Shown: in pieces, positions 8,452-17,557 of the stretch | Position numbering within the stretch: the stretch's first letter is position 1 | Layout of the letters: the number at the start of each line of letters is the position of its first letter | NCBI RefSeq assembly: GCF_011752625.1 | Contig: NZ_VWXD01000012.1 | Coordinates: 51,908 to 115,907, forward strand | DNA: 64,000 bases | Direction: 5' to 3' | From: Candidatus Pantoea formicae | GTDB lineage: Bacteria; Pseudomonadota; Gammaproteobacteria; Enterobacterales; Enterobacteriaceae | Notes under the pieces: model-generated | Databases searched by the model: none | Seen by the model: the letters and a program-made list of their open reading frames with translations, nothing else | Told to the model about the DNA's origin: nothing | Made by a program: the position numbers and the translations under genes

Positions 8452-9423
8452 ATGACCCGGCACGCGTTCCTTATTACCATAGACACCGAGGGCGATAATC
8501 TCTGGCGTAATCATCGCTCGATCACCACCAAAAATACCGGCTATCTGCCGCGTTTTCAGTCTCTATGCGAGCGTTATGGTTTTAAACCCACTTGGTTGAC
8601 CAACTATGAAATGGCAATCGACCCCGCTTTTGTTGAATTTGGCAAAGATGTGATTGCCCGCAAGCAGGGCGAAATCGGTATGCATCTCCATGCCTGGAAT
8701 AGCCCCCCGGAAGCACCGCTGACAGACGATGATTGGCGCTGGCAGCCTTTCCTGATTGAGTACCCTGATGCGGTACTGCGTGACAAAGTCGCCTATATGA
8801 CGGATCTGCTGGAAGAAAAGTTCCAAACTAAAATGCTAAGTCATCGAGCGGGCCGATGGGCATTTGATGAGCGTTACGCCGCGATCTTGACCGAACTGGG
8901 CTATCAGGTCGATTGTTCCGTCACGCCACGTGTGAACTGGTCCTACACGCGCGGGGCGCCACAGGGGAAAGGGGGGACAAACTACACTCACTTTCCAGCC
9001 AATCCCTACTTCATTGATCCGCAGGATATCTCACGCAGTGGTCATTCATCGCTGCTCGAAATTCCCATGAGCATTCAATACAAATATTCTTCTTTGATGA
9101 ATACGATTAAGCAGGGTGTGTATCGCCTACGCGGTAAGCAAAAAAGCCCGGCTGTGTACTGGTTACGTCCATCTGGCGGTAACCTTGCAGACATGAAGCG
9201 CGTGGTGGAAATGTCTCTGGCTGAAGGGAACAACTACACCGAGTTTATGCTACACAGCTCAGAGTTTATGCCCGATGGCAGCCCAACCTTTAAAAATGAG
9301 CGCGACATCGAGCAACTCTACGAAGATCTTGAAGCGTTGTTCGCCTGGCTTGCACCGAACTTTGTCGGGCAAACCCTGGCGGAATATTATGACACCTTTA
9401 CACAGCAACAGGCTCAACGCTGA
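8452..9423 (+). CDS. Polysaccharide deacetylase family protein (WabN-like)
   Basis: A 323-residue cytoplasmic-looking protein without a signal peptide. The start HAFLITIDTEGDNLW carries the aspartate of the NodB-fold metal site, followed by GEIGMHLHAWN and LSHRAGRWAFDE, the H-x-H and HRAGR elements of the fold. Klebsiella WabN has this fold and deacetylates a core GlcNAc placed by WabH; the neighbouring family 4 transferase supports the same job here. The ATG at 8452 follows AGGCGGCGA. Its last 26 bases overlap the end of the convergent family 9 gene. Confidence 0.75.
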   Translation: MTRHAFLITIDTEGDNLWRNHRSITTKNTGYLPRFQSLCERYGFKPTWLTNYEMAIDPAFVEFGKDVIARKQGEIGMHLHAWNSPPEAPLTDDDWRWQPFLIEYPDAVLRDKVAYMTDLLEEKFQTKMLSHRAGRWAFDERYAAILTELGYQVDCSVTPRVNWSYTRGAPQGKGGTNYTHFPANPYFIDPQDISRSGHSSLLEIPMSIQYKYSSLMNTIKQGVYRLRGKQKSPAVYWLRPSGGNLADMKRVVEMSLAEGNNYTEFMLHSSEFMPDGSPTFKNERDIEQLYEDLEALFAWLAPNFVGQTLAEYYDTFTQQQAQR

Positions 9424-10429
9424 GCTGCTGCCATGCCTGCCAGACCGTTTCCAGCGTGATATCGCTACACTCACCGGAATCGGTCTGCATAATTTGATAT
9501 TTGCCAGACCAGGGATGCCAGATGCTGGCGTTGGTATCGCCGAAGAACACCACCTGCTTTTTATGTAACCCTGCAGCTAAGTGCATCTGCCCACCATCAC
9601 TACACAAAATCTGCTCACAGCGATCAAATCCGGCAATCAATTCGCGCACCGATGCGGTCGGGTAACGCGCCACACGTGGTGAACTCACCTGCTCCATCAA
9701 CTCTTCTGCACGCGCGGCGTCACCCTTGTCATGGGGATCCAGAGTGCCTTGTGGTGACCAGAATACCAGCACCTGTGCTTGCTCATCTTCCAACAGCTTA
9801 TTGATAAACGCCGCATAGGATGCCACTGGCCAGCGGCGTTTAGGGCTGCGACTGCTGATGTGCACGCCAAACACTCTTCCCGGTGCAGAAAACAGTGCCG
9901 CGACACGAGCTTTAGCTGCCTCACGCTCTGCATCAGCCAGATAGAGATTGACCTGAGGTATCGCAGGGGATGCATCCGTCAGCGCCGAGAGATAGGAGTA
10001 GGTATGTTCTACCTGATGTTTACCCTGGAAATCCTGCTTCTGGAAAGGGTGATCAAGATGCGCATCGGGCTGTGCGGCGCCGATGATATTATGCGCGCCG
10101 GCCATTTTCGCCAGACGCAAACTGTATTTGCAGGGCACGGGATTTGCCAAAATGGTTGCATCAAATCGGGTTTTACGGAGTGCCAGCATGATCTTCACAC
10201 GCTGCCAGTAAACGCCCAATGTTGTCTCATTTTTTGCGCGGTGCTTGGCTTTCTTGTACACGTACAAGCAATCGACATGCGGATTATGACTTATCACGTC
10301 TTGAGCAATTTTATTCACCAGCAGCGTAATTTTCGCCTCGGGGAATGCCCGCTTCAGCCCCTCTAGTAACGGGGTTGTACATACCATATCGCCAATGTTA
10401 TCGCGTCTGATAACGAGGATGTTTTTCAT
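9398..10429 (-). CDS. Glycosyltransferase family 9 (heptosyltransferase-like)
   Basis: A 343-residue family 9 enzyme, distinct from WaaC, WaaF and WaaQ in this window. It opens with MKNILVIRRDNIGDMVCTTP, has FGVHISSRSPKRRWPV in the donor domain, and shows LCSDGGQMHLAAGLHKKQVV, a variant in which the usual D(S/T)G motif reads DGG. It likely adds a core heptose or similar sugar. It is transcribed alone, divergent from the family 2 gene, and overlaps the WabN-like gene tail to tail. The acceptor is unknown. Confidence 0.75.
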   Translation of the reverse strand: MKNILVIRRDNIGDMVCTTPLLEGLKRAFPEAKITLLVNKIAQDVISHNPHVDCLYVYKKAKHRAKNETTLGVYWQRVKIMLALRKTRFDATILANPVPCKYSLRLAKMAGAHNIIGAAQPDAHLDHPFQKQDFQGKHQVEHTYSYLSALTDASPAIPQVNLYLADAEREAAKARVAALFSAPGRVFGVHISSRSPKRRWPVASYAAFINKLLEDEQAQVLVFWSPQGTLDPHDKGDAARAEELMEQVSSPRVARYPTASVRELIAGFDRCEQILCSDGGQMHLAAGLHKKQVVFFGDTNASIWHPWSGKYQIMQTDSGECSDITLETVWQAWQQLSVEPVAV

Positions 10430-10610
10430 ACTGATGCCCAGAGAGATAAGGATATACGTCGAGTTTTGCGGCTATAACAATTCTTAAAAACGTAAAAATG
10501 CTAGCGAGCTAACTACTTTTGACCATTAATGTCCAAAAAGTTCTGAATTCCTTAGTAATAATTAACGTAAGAAAATCGTAAACGAATCATTATTAAAACA
10601 TCGCAGAACA
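10430..10610. other. Divergent intergenic region between two core glycosyltransferase genes
   Basis: About 180 AT-rich bases separate the leftward family 9 gene from the rightward family 2 gene and must carry both promoters. I looked for an ops/JUMPstart element (GGCGGTAG) recognised by RfaH and did not find one. Confidence 0.4.
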
Positions 10611-11600
10611 ATGTCGCTAAATGCTCCCTTAATCTCCATCATCTCACCTATGTACAATGCCGGTGCGATGCTTGAGACGTTTATGCAGTCCCTGCTGGCA
10701 CAAACGCTGACGTCACTGGAAATTATCATCGTCGATGATGGCTCTACCGATGGATCCGGCGAACGTGCTGACGCTTACGCGCAGCAGCATCCTCACGTCC
10801 ACGTCATCCATCAGGTGAATGGGGGTGTTTCGCGTGCCCGCAATGCCGGTCTGGCTATCGCCCGAGGTAAATACGTCACTTTCCCGGATGCAGATGACAC
10901 CATGAGCCCAGCGATGTATCAGACGCTGGTTGAGATGGCTGAGCGCGATAATCTCGACGCCGCGCAGTGCAATGCCGAGTGGTTTTTCAAATCCAGCCAG
11001 ACCACCAAACCCCTCATTCCGCTAGACCGTTTAACCAGCACCGAGGTGCTGAGTGGCCCAGATTGGCTGAACACCGCACTGCAAACCCACCGTTACATGC
11101 ATGTGGTGTGGCTCGGCATCTACCGCCTTGAACTGATTAAACAGCTCCATCTCACCTTCGAGCCAGGTCTACACCATCAGGATATTCCCTGGACGACCGA
11201 GTTTATGCTCAATGTTCAGCGCGTGCGCTATACCGATCAAGTGCTCTATCGCTACTACATGCACGATGCGTCGATCAGCAACCGCAAACGCACCGGTCAG
11301 CGCAATGTGGAATACCAACGGCACTACCTGAAAATCGCGCAGATGCTGGAAGAGATCAATGCACGCTATCGCGATAGCGTTAAAATTTACCCCGCCTTTC
11401 ACTATCAGATTACTCGTGAAGCACTTAGTGTCTGCCACACCATCCGCCGCGAACCTGAAGAGAGCGCACGCCAGGCGATGATCGCAGATATCTTTGCTAC
11501 CCAAACCCACAAGCGCATGCTGCGCAATGCACGCGGTGCAAAGCAGTGGTATCAGTTGCTACTATGGCTGAGCCGGATTTATCGCTGGCGAAAGAAATAA
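10611..11600 (+). CDS. Glycosyltransferase family 2, LPS core
   Basis: A 329-residue GT-A enzyme. The N-terminal SIISPMYNAGAMLETF, IIIVDDGSTDGS and the metal-binding FPDADD (DxD) identify family 2; the C-terminal half with RYMHVVWLGIYR and a basic end is typical of WcaA/WaaV-like enzymes with an interfacial membrane surface. The start lacks a strong ribosome binding site. It lies just upstream of waaQ with a 73-base gap that may hold a second promoter (TACAAT at 11638-11643). Likely an outer-core sugar transferase; the sugar cannot be told. Confidence 0.75.
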   Translation: MSLNAPLISIISPMYNAGAMLETFMQSLLAQTLTSLEIIIVDDGSTDGSGERADAYAQQHPHVHVIHQVNGGVSRARNAGLAIARGKYVTFPDADDTMSPAMYQTLVEMAERDNLDAAQCNAEWFFKSSQTTKPLIPLDRLTSTEVLSGPDWLNTALQTHRYMHVVWLGIYRLELIKQLHLTFEPGLHHQDIPWTTEFMLNVQRVRYTDQVLYRYYMHDASISNRKRTGQRNVEYQRHYLKIAQMLEEINARYRDSVKIYPAFHYQITREALSVCHTIRREPEESARQAMIADIFATQTHKRMLRNARGAKQWYQLLLWLSRIYRWRKK

Positions 11601-11673
11601 GCGGCGGCGCTGGCTTTCGCCGCATAGGGGTTTACCCTACAATCAGCTCACTGAATTTTGAGATCATTTGAGT

Positions 11674-12750
11674 ATGGCAAGCCCGATTCCAGCCCAATTT
11701 GCACCGCAAAACATTCTGCTGATTAAGCTGCGTCATCACGGCGATATGCTGCTGACCACGCCCGCGATCAATGCGTTACGTCAGCGCTATCCTCAGGCCA
11801 ACATTGACGTCCTGCTATATAAAGAGACACGGCCAATGCTGGAAGCTCATCCCGCCATCCGTCAGTTGCACATCATCGATCGCAACTGGAAAAAAGAGGG
11901 CGGATGGCAGAAGTTTCGTCACGAAATGGCCCTGCTCTCTGCAGTGCGCGCCTGCCATTATGATGTGGTGATTAATCTGGCTGACCAGTGGCGCAGCGCC
12001 ATTATTACCGGCTTTTCAGCGGCCCCCGTGCGTATTGGTTTTGCCTTTGCGAAGCGTGACAACCTGCTTTGGCGCTGGTGCCACAATCACCTGATATCCA
12101 CCCAAAATTACAACCAGCTACACACGGTTGAGCAAAATATGGCCGCGCTCGAGCCGCTCGGCATTAGCGCAGAAGGCGCAAAAGCGTCGATGCATTTCAG
12201 CGCAGCAGACCAGCAAAAAGTACAGGATATATTGGCGCAACAGCGGATTAGCGGGCCGTTTATCGTGATTCAGCCCACTTCACGTTGGGTATTTAAATGC
12301 TGGGAGGATGAGAAAGTCGCGCAGCTGATTGATACGCTCGCCGCTGACGGTCACACCATCGTCCTCACCGCCGCCCCCGATCGGCAAGAACAAGCGATGA
12401 TCGCCAACATTCTCTCGCTGTGCCACAGCCAAAAGGTGGTTTCACTCGCTGGGCAGCTTTCATTACCGCAGCTGGCAGCGCTCATTGATGTAGCACAGCT
12501 GTTCATCGGCGTAGATTCGGCCCCGATGCACATGGCCGCCGCCTTAAATACCCCGTGTCTGGCGCTATTTGGGCCCACCAAACTGCATCACTGGCGTCCG
12601 TGGGGCGATAACAATCAGGTGATTTGGGCCGGAGATTATGCAGCGCTGCCCTCACCTGACGATATCGATACCAAAACCGAGCAGCGCTATCTCTCCGCGA
12701 TTCCGGTTGAAGACGTGGTTGCCGCTGCAAGGAGCTTTCTACATGACTAA
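11674..12750 (+). CDS. waaQ: Lipopolysaccharide heptosyltransferase III (WaaQ/RfaQ)
   Basis: WaaQ adds the branching third heptose to heptose II of the inner core. From the ATG at 11674 it has 358 residues (a TTG two codons earlier is possible). Family 9 marks are NILLIKLRHHGDMLLTTPAI, VIQPTSRWVFKCWEDEKV and the VDSAPMHMAAALNTPC donor motif followed by LFGPT and HHWRPW, which is characteristic of WaaQ. It overlaps wabG by 8 bases, the order known from Klebsiella and Serratia. Confidence 0.93.
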   Translation: MASPIPAQFAPQNILLIKLRHHGDMLLTTPAINALRQRYPQANIDVLLYKETRPMLEAHPAIRQLHIIDRNWKKEGGWQKFRHEMALLSAVRACHYDVVINLADQWRSAIITGFSAAPVRIGFAFAKRDNLLWRWCHNHLISTQNYNQLHTVEQNMAALEPLGISAEGAKASMHFSAADQQKVQDILAQQRISGPFIVIQPTSRWVFKCWEDEKVAQLIDTLAADGHTIVLTAAPDRQEQAMIANILSLCHSQKVVSLAGQLSLPQLAALIDVAQLFIGVDSAPMHMAAALNTPCLALFGPTKLHHWRPWGDNNQVIWAGDYAALPSPDDIDTKTEQRYLSAIPVEDVVAAARSFLHD

Positions 12751-13876
12751 GTTACGCCTGGCGATCGTCCGGCAGAAATATCGCCCAGATGGCGGTGCAG
12801 AGCGCTTTATCTCGCGGGCGCTGGAAGCACTCGACAGCGATCAGCTTGATCTCAACATCATTACGCGTAGCTGGCAGGGCACACCCAATCCCGCCTGGCA
12901 CCTGCATATCTGCAATCCAACCAAGTTTGGTCGCGTATCACGTGAACGCGGATTCGCCCACGCCGCCCGCCAGTGCTGGGAGCGCGAGCAATTCGATATC
13001 GTGCAGAGTCATGAGCGCATTGCAGGTTGCGACATCTTTCGCGCTGGGGATGGGGTCCACCGTGTCTGGCTGGAACAACGTGCTCGTATTGTATCGCCTT
13101 GGCAACGCCTCAGCGCCACGCTGAGTCCTTATCATCGCTACGTGCTACAAGCAGAAGCAGAGATGTTTAATGCATCGTCACTGAAAGCAGTAATTTGTAA
13201 TTCAGAAATGGTAAAACAGGATATTTTGCGTCATTTCACGTTAAATGCCAGCAAGATTCATGTCATTCACAACGCCATCGACAGTCAACGTTTTCAGCCC
13301 GCTACCGAAGCGCAGCGCCACGCTATGCGCCAGCAATTATCCTTGCCCCAGAACGCCACAGTGATGATTTATGTGGGGTCTGGCTTTGAGCGTAAAGGGT
13401 TAAAAGCAGCGATTGAAGCTCTTGCCAGCAGTGACCGTTACCTGATTGTCGTTGGCCAGGATAAGCAAGCCACGCGCTATCAGCAGTTAGCAAAAACGCT
13501 GAATTGTGCCGATCGCTTACGCTTTGTTGGCGTTCAACAGGACGTACAACCTTACTATCACGCAGCAGACGCGCTGCTGTTGCCGACGCTCTATGATCCT
13601 TTTCCGAATGTGGTGCTGGAGGCGATGGCCTGCGGATTGGCAGTGATCACCAGCACGGGTTGTGGTGGCGCAGAATTCATTACGGCTGGTCAAGAAGGCT
13701 TCGTTTGTGATGCTTTGGATATCAAGGCATTAAATGAAGCGATTAACGCTACACCCGCACTTTTACAGAATTCCGCCATGGGCGAAGCCGCGCGTCGCAG
13801 AATTGAACCTTTTGGCCCACAGCGATTGGCCCAAGCACTGACATCACTTTATCAGCAAGTGTTGAAGAGCAGCTGA
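12743..13876 (+). CDS. wabG: Glycosyltransferase family 4 WabG (core galacturonic acid transferase)
   Basis: In Klebsiella WabG adds galacturonic acid to heptose II, the first outer-core step. The ATG at 12743 gives 377 residues and follows AAGGAG by a few bases inside the end of waaQ. Matching features are the N-terminal RLAIVRQKYRPDGGAERF, VQSHERIAGCDIFRAGDGVH, IYVGSGFERKGLKAAIEA and the EX7E donor motif in YDPFPNVVLEAMACGLAV. E. coli-type WaaG differs at the N-terminus, so a Klebsiella-type core is indicated. It precedes waaA by 85 bases. Confidence 0.9.
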   Translation: MTKLRLAIVRQKYRPDGGAERFISRALEALDSDQLDLNIITRSWQGTPNPAWHLHICNPTKFGRVSRERGFAHAARQCWEREQFDIVQSHERIAGCDIFRAGDGVHRVWLEQRARIVSPWQRLSATLSPYHRYVLQAEAEMFNASSLKAVICNSEMVKQDILRHFTLNASKIHVIHNAIDSQRFQPATEAQRHAMRQQLSLPQNATVMIYVGSGFERKGLKAAIEALASSDRYLIVVGQDKQATRYQQLAKTLNCADRLRFVGVQQDVQPYYHAADALLLPTLYDPFPNVVLEAMACGLAVITSTGCGGAEFITAGQEGFVCDALDIKALNEAINATPALLQNSAMGEAARRRIEPFGPQRLAQALTSLYQQVLKSS

Positions 13877-13961
13877 CGAAGTGGTAGGAGCAGGCGGCCA
13901 ATTTCTGATAACATGCCGCCTTTCATGTGTTTTTTGACGCGAACCTGTCGTACCGATAACG

Positions 13962-15236
13962 ATGACAACTCTATACACAGCCCTGCTCTATCTGATTCAG
14001 CCACTGATCTGGCTGCGCCTGTGGCTGCGCGGTCGAAAAGCACCGGCCTATCGTAAACGCTGGGCTGAGCGCTACGGCTATTGCGTGGGCAAAGTTCAAC
14101 CGCATGGCATTGTTCTGCATTCCGTGTCTGTTGGCGAAACGCTAGCCGCCGTCCCCTTGGTGCGCGCACTGCGTCATCGCTATCCTACGCTGCCGATTAC
14201 CGTCACGACCATGACGCCAACCGGCTCCGAACGCGCCCAATCGGCATTTGGCAAAGACGTGCATCATGTCTATCTGCCTTACGACTTGCCTGGCTCAATC
14301 AATCGTTTTCTCGACACCGTCAATCCGCGTCTGGTGATCATCATGGAAACCGAACTGTGGCCAAACATCATCCGTATTCTGCACCAGCGACAGATTCCGC
14401 TGGTGATTGCTAACGCCCGTCTGTCAGAGCGTTCAGCCAAAGGCTATAAAAAGCTTGGCGGCTTCATGCGCGATTTGCTGCAACGTATCACGCTGATTGC
14501 GGCGCAGAACAATGAGGATGCCGAACGCTTCCTGAGCCTGGGTCTTAAGCGCTCGCACTTAGCCGTCACCGGCAGTCTCAAATTTGATATTTCTGTAACG
14601 CCTGAGCTCGCGGCAAAAGCCGTGACGCTGCGCCGCCAGTGGGCATCGCGCCGCCAGGTGTGGATCGCGACCAGCACTCATGAAGGTGAAGAAGCCATCA
14701 TACTGGATGCACATCGCCGTCTTCTGAATCAGTTCCCAGACCTGCTGTTGATTTTGGTGCCCCGCCATCCTGAGCGTTTCAAAGATGCCTGCGATCTGGC
14801 GCAAAAGCGCGGCTTCAGCTTTACGCTGCGCAGCAGCGGCGAAATTCCGTCCAGTGCCACGCAAGTGGTGATCGGCGATACCATGGGCGAGTTAATGATG
14901 TTGTACGGCATTGCTGATATTGCCTTTGTCGGTGGTAGCCTGGTCGAACGCGGTGGTCACAACCCGCTCGAACCCGCAGCACATGCGATTCCCGTGTTGA
15001 TGGGGCCGCACATCTGGAACTTCAAAGATATTTGCGCCAAATTGCAGCAGGCAGAAGGGTTAATCACCGTCACTGATGTGGTTTCGCTGGAAAAAGAAGT
15101 CGCCAATCTACTGAAAGATGACGATTACCGCCGTTACTATGGCCGCCATGCGGTGGAAGTTCTGCATCAAAACCAAGGCGCCTTGCAGCGTCTGCTACAG
15201 TTACTCGAACCTCATTTACCGCCGCGGGCTCACTAA
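13962..15236 (+). CDS. waaA: Kdo transferase (WaaA/KdtA)
   Basis: WaaA transfers two Kdo residues from CMP-Kdo to lipid IVA, an essential step. The 424-residue protein has an N-terminal membrane-associating segment (LYTALLYLIQPLIWLRLW), then HSVSVGETLAAVPLVRAL, METELWPNI, IATSTHEGEEAIIL and GGSLVERGGHNPLEPAAH, all hallmarks of the family. It is followed after three bases by waaE and is part of the waaQ-wabG-waaA-waaE-coaD series. Confidence 0.97.
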   Translation: MTTLYTALLYLIQPLIWLRLWLRGRKAPAYRKRWAERYGYCVGKVQPHGIVLHSVSVGETLAAVPLVRALRHRYPTLPITVTTMTPTGSERAQSAFGKDVHHVYLPYDLPGSINRFLDTVNPRLVIIMETELWPNIIRILHQRQIPLVIANARLSERSAKGYKKLGGFMRDLLQRITLIAAQNNEDAERFLSLGLKRSHLAVTGSLKFDISVTPELAAKAVTLRRQWASRRQVWIATSTHEGEEAIILDAHRRLLNQFPDLLLILVPRHPERFKDACDLAQKRGFSFTLRSSGEIPSSATQVVIGDTMGELMMLYGIADIAFVGGSLVERGGHNPLEPAAHAIPVLMGPHIWNFKDICAKLQQAEGLITVTDVVSLEKEVANLLKDDDYRRYYGRHAVEVLHQNQGALQRLLQLLEPHLPPRAH

Positions 15237-15239
15237 CTC

Positions 15240-16016
15240 ATGTCGCAACGCCAACGTCTTTCCGTGGTGATGATCGCCAAAAACGAAGCTGAACTGCTGC
15301 CGGAAGCATTGGCCTCGGTCAGTTGGGCGGATGAGATTGTGGTGCTGGATTCCGGCAGCCATGACGCCACCGCAGACGTTGCCCGTGCGCTGGGTGCACA
15401 CGTTTATCAGGCGAACGGTTGGGACGGGTTCGGGAAACAGCGTCAGCGCGCACAGGCCTTTGCCAGCGGCGATATGATTTTAATGCTGGATGCCGATGAA
15501 CGTGTGACGCCAGCATTGCGCCACGCCATCGAACAGGTACTGGAACAGCCGGCCTCGAATAAGGTTTATAGCTTGGGGCGCAGCAATTTGTTTCTGGGAC
15601 GCTTTATGCGACACAGCGGCTGGTACCCCGATCGCGTGATGCGTCTCTATCCGCGTGCCCTCAATTATAATGACAACCTGGTACATGAATCGCTGGAAAC
15701 GCAAGGCGCTCCCGTTGTTGCTCTGACAGGCGATTTACAACACCTGACCTGCCGCGACCTGATCGCTTTTCAGCGCAAACAGATGAATTATGCCGAAGCC
15801 TGGGCACAGGAGCGGTTTCAGCGCGGTAAACGTTGTGGAATTTTCTCTGTTTTCAGCCATACCCTCGGCGCGTTCCTCAAAACGCTGCTGCTGCGTGCCG
15901 GTTTTCTCGATGGGAAACAGGGTTGGATACTGGCTGTGGTGAACGCACAGTACACCTTTAACAAATACTCAGCGCTCTGGGCGCTGCATCACACCTCAAC
16001 ACAAGGCCGCGTATGA
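15240..16016 (+). CDS. waaE: Core beta-1,4-glucosyltransferase WaaE (KdtX)
   Basis: WaaE, known in Klebsiella and Serratia, adds beta-glucose to heptose I. The 258-residue family 2 protein shows RLSVVMIAKNEAELLPEALA, EIVVLDSGSHDATADVA and the MLDADERV acidic motif. It sits between waaA and coaD, the position used by species with this core type and absent from E. coli K-12. Its TGA overlaps the coaD ATG (ATGA), implying coupled translation. Confidence 0.92.
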   Translation: MSQRQRLSVVMIAKNEAELLPEALASVSWADEIVVLDSGSHDATADVARALGAHVYQANGWDGFGKQRQRAQAFASGDMILMLDADERVTPALRHAIEQVLEQPASNKVYSLGRSNLFLGRFMRHSGWYPDRVMRLYPRALNYNDNLVHESLETQGAPVVALTGDLQHLTCRDLIAFQRKQMNYAEAWAQERFQRGKRCGIFSVFSHTLGAFLKTLLLRAGFLDGKQGWILAVVNAQYTFNKYSALWALHHTSTQGRV

Positions 16017-16498
16017 GCACTAAAGCGATTTATCCCGGCACTTTCGATCCCATCACCCTGGGTCATCTGGATATTGTGACACGTGCCGCGCAGATGTTTG
16101 ACCGCATCGTGGTCGCGATTGCTGCCAGCCCTAGCAAAAAGCCGCTGTTTAGTCTGGATGAGCGTGTGGATTTGGCGCGCCAAGCCACAGCGCATTTACC
16201 GAATGTCGAGATTGTGGGCTTTAGCGATTTGATGGCGAACTTTGCCAGAACACAAAACGCTAATGTGCTGGTGCGCGGTCTGCGTGCGGTTTCGGATTTC
16301 GAGTATGAATTACAGCTAGCGCAGATGAACCGCCACTTGCTCCCTACGCTTGAAAGTGTGTTCCTGATGCCGTCCGAAGGGTTCTCCTTTGTGTCATCCT
16401 CTCTGGTAAAGGAAGTCGCGCGTCACAAAGGCGATGTGCAGGCATTTCTACCTGCCGTGGTGCATCAGGCACTGCTGGCGAAGTTAGCGCAACCCTGA
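16013..16498 (+). CDS. coaD: Phosphopantetheine adenylyltransferase
   Basis: CoaD adenylates 4'-phosphopantetheine to dephospho-CoA, the penultimate step of CoA synthesis. The 161-residue protein has the nucleotidyltransferase TFDPITLGHLDIV motif (T/HxGH), RGLRAVSDFEYE and SSSLVKEVARHKGDV. Length matches E. coli. It ends the LPS core transcript, linking CoA supply to the lipid A locus as in E. coli, and meets mutM tail to tail with no spacer. Confidence 0.97.
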   Translation: MSTKAIYPGTFDPITLGHLDIVTRAAQMFDRIVVAIAASPSKKPLFSLDERVDLARQATAHLPNVEIVGFSDLMANFARTQNANVLVRGLRAVSDFEYELQLAQMNRHLLPTLESVFLMPSEGFSFVSSSLVKEVARHKGDVQAFLPAVVHQALLAKLAQP

Positions 16499-17308
16499 TT
16501 AATGCTGGCAGCGTGGGCACCAGAACGTGCTACGCTGACCGTGTTTGCCGCTGACAATCGGCGTTCCACAGGCCCGACACGGCTCTCCTGCTCGACCATA
16601 AACTTGCAATTCCTGAGCAAAATAGCCCGGCTTGCCGTCAGTTTGCAGAAAATCACGCAGCGTCGTTCCACCCTGCTCAATTGAGCGCAATAACACGGCT
16701 TTGATGGTGGCCACCATCAATTCAGCCTCATCGCGGCTTAAACTCATTGCAGGACGATCGGGTAAGATCCCCGCAGTAAACAGTGACTCACTGGCATAGA
16801 TGTTACCCACACCCACCACCACTTTGTTATCCATCAACCACTGTTTAATGACGGTGCGTTTACCGCGCGACTTTTCAAACAGATAGGCACCATCAAATTC
16901 TTGACTGAGTGGCTCAGGGCCGAGATGAGAAAGCACACTGCTGCCTTCAAGGTCTGCTGTCCACAACCATGCCCCAAAGCGGCGGGGATCGGTGTAGCGC
17001 AGCACTTTGCCGTTGCTCATCACTAAATCAACATGGTCATGCTTCGCGGCAGGTTGTTCGCCCGGCAAGATACGTAAGCTGCCGGACATACCGAGGTGAA
17101 TAATAATCCAGCCGTGTTGAAGCTCCAGCAAAAGGTATTTCGCACGACGTTGCACACTCAATACGGGCTGATCGCTCAGCGCGTGGATTTCATGCGATAC
17201 CGGCCAGCGCAGGCGTGGATTACGCACTATCGCATGCAAAATGGTTGCGCCCACTAAATGTGGCTCAATGCCACGTCGGCTGGTTTCTACCTCTGGTAAT
17301 TCAGGCAT
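16499..17308 (-). CDS. mutM: Formamidopyrimidine-DNA glycosylase (MutM/Fpg)
   Basis: MutM removes 8-oxoguanine and formamidopyrimidines and nicks the abasic site. The 269-residue protein begins MPELPEVET; after the initiator is removed, proline 1 is the catalytic nucleophile and the following glutamate is essential. The C-terminal zinc finger CRACGTPIVSG...FWCPRC is complete. It lies downstream of rpmB-rpmG, separated by a terminator, as in E. coli. Confidence 0.97.
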   Translation of the reverse strand: MPELPEVETSRRGIEPHLVGATILHAIVRNPRLRWPVSHEIHALSDQPVLSVQRRAKYLLLELQHGWIIIHLGMSGSLRILPGEQPAAKHDHVDLVMSNGKVLRYTDPRRFGAWLWTADLEGSSVLSHLGPEPLSQEFDGAYLFEKSRGKRTVIKQWLMDNKVVVGVGNIYASESLFTAGILPDRPAMSLSRDEAELMVATIKAVLLRSIEQGGTTLRDFLQTDGKPGYFAQELQVYGRAGEPCRACGTPIVSGKHGQRSTFWCPRCQH

Positions 17309-17335
17309 GTCATCTCCTCAACAAACCGCAGAAAC

Positions 17336-17363
17336 AAAAAACCCGGCCGAAGCCGGGTTTTTC
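17336..17363 (-). terminator. Rho-independent terminator after rpmBG
   Basis: AAACCCGGC, loop CGAA, GCCGGGTTT gives a 9-bp stem with a stable tetraloop, followed leftward by a run of T. It ends the rpmB-rpmG transcript ahead of mutM, and read-through would feed mutM. Confidence 0.85.
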
Positions 17364-17378
17364 GCAAGAACACCAAAA

Positions 17379-17549
<171 letters not shown>

Positions 17550-17557
17550 TCAGTTCC

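Noticed and set aside
9779..10366. 195-codon plus-strand frame opposite the family 9 gene
   Set aside because: The opposite strand carries an intact glycosyltransferase with all motifs; the plus-strand frame has no recognisable domain.
10430..10610. Possible RfaH ops/JUMPstart element before the core glycosyltransferase operon
   Set aside because: I searched for GGCGGTAG and did not find it in this or the waaQ upstream region.
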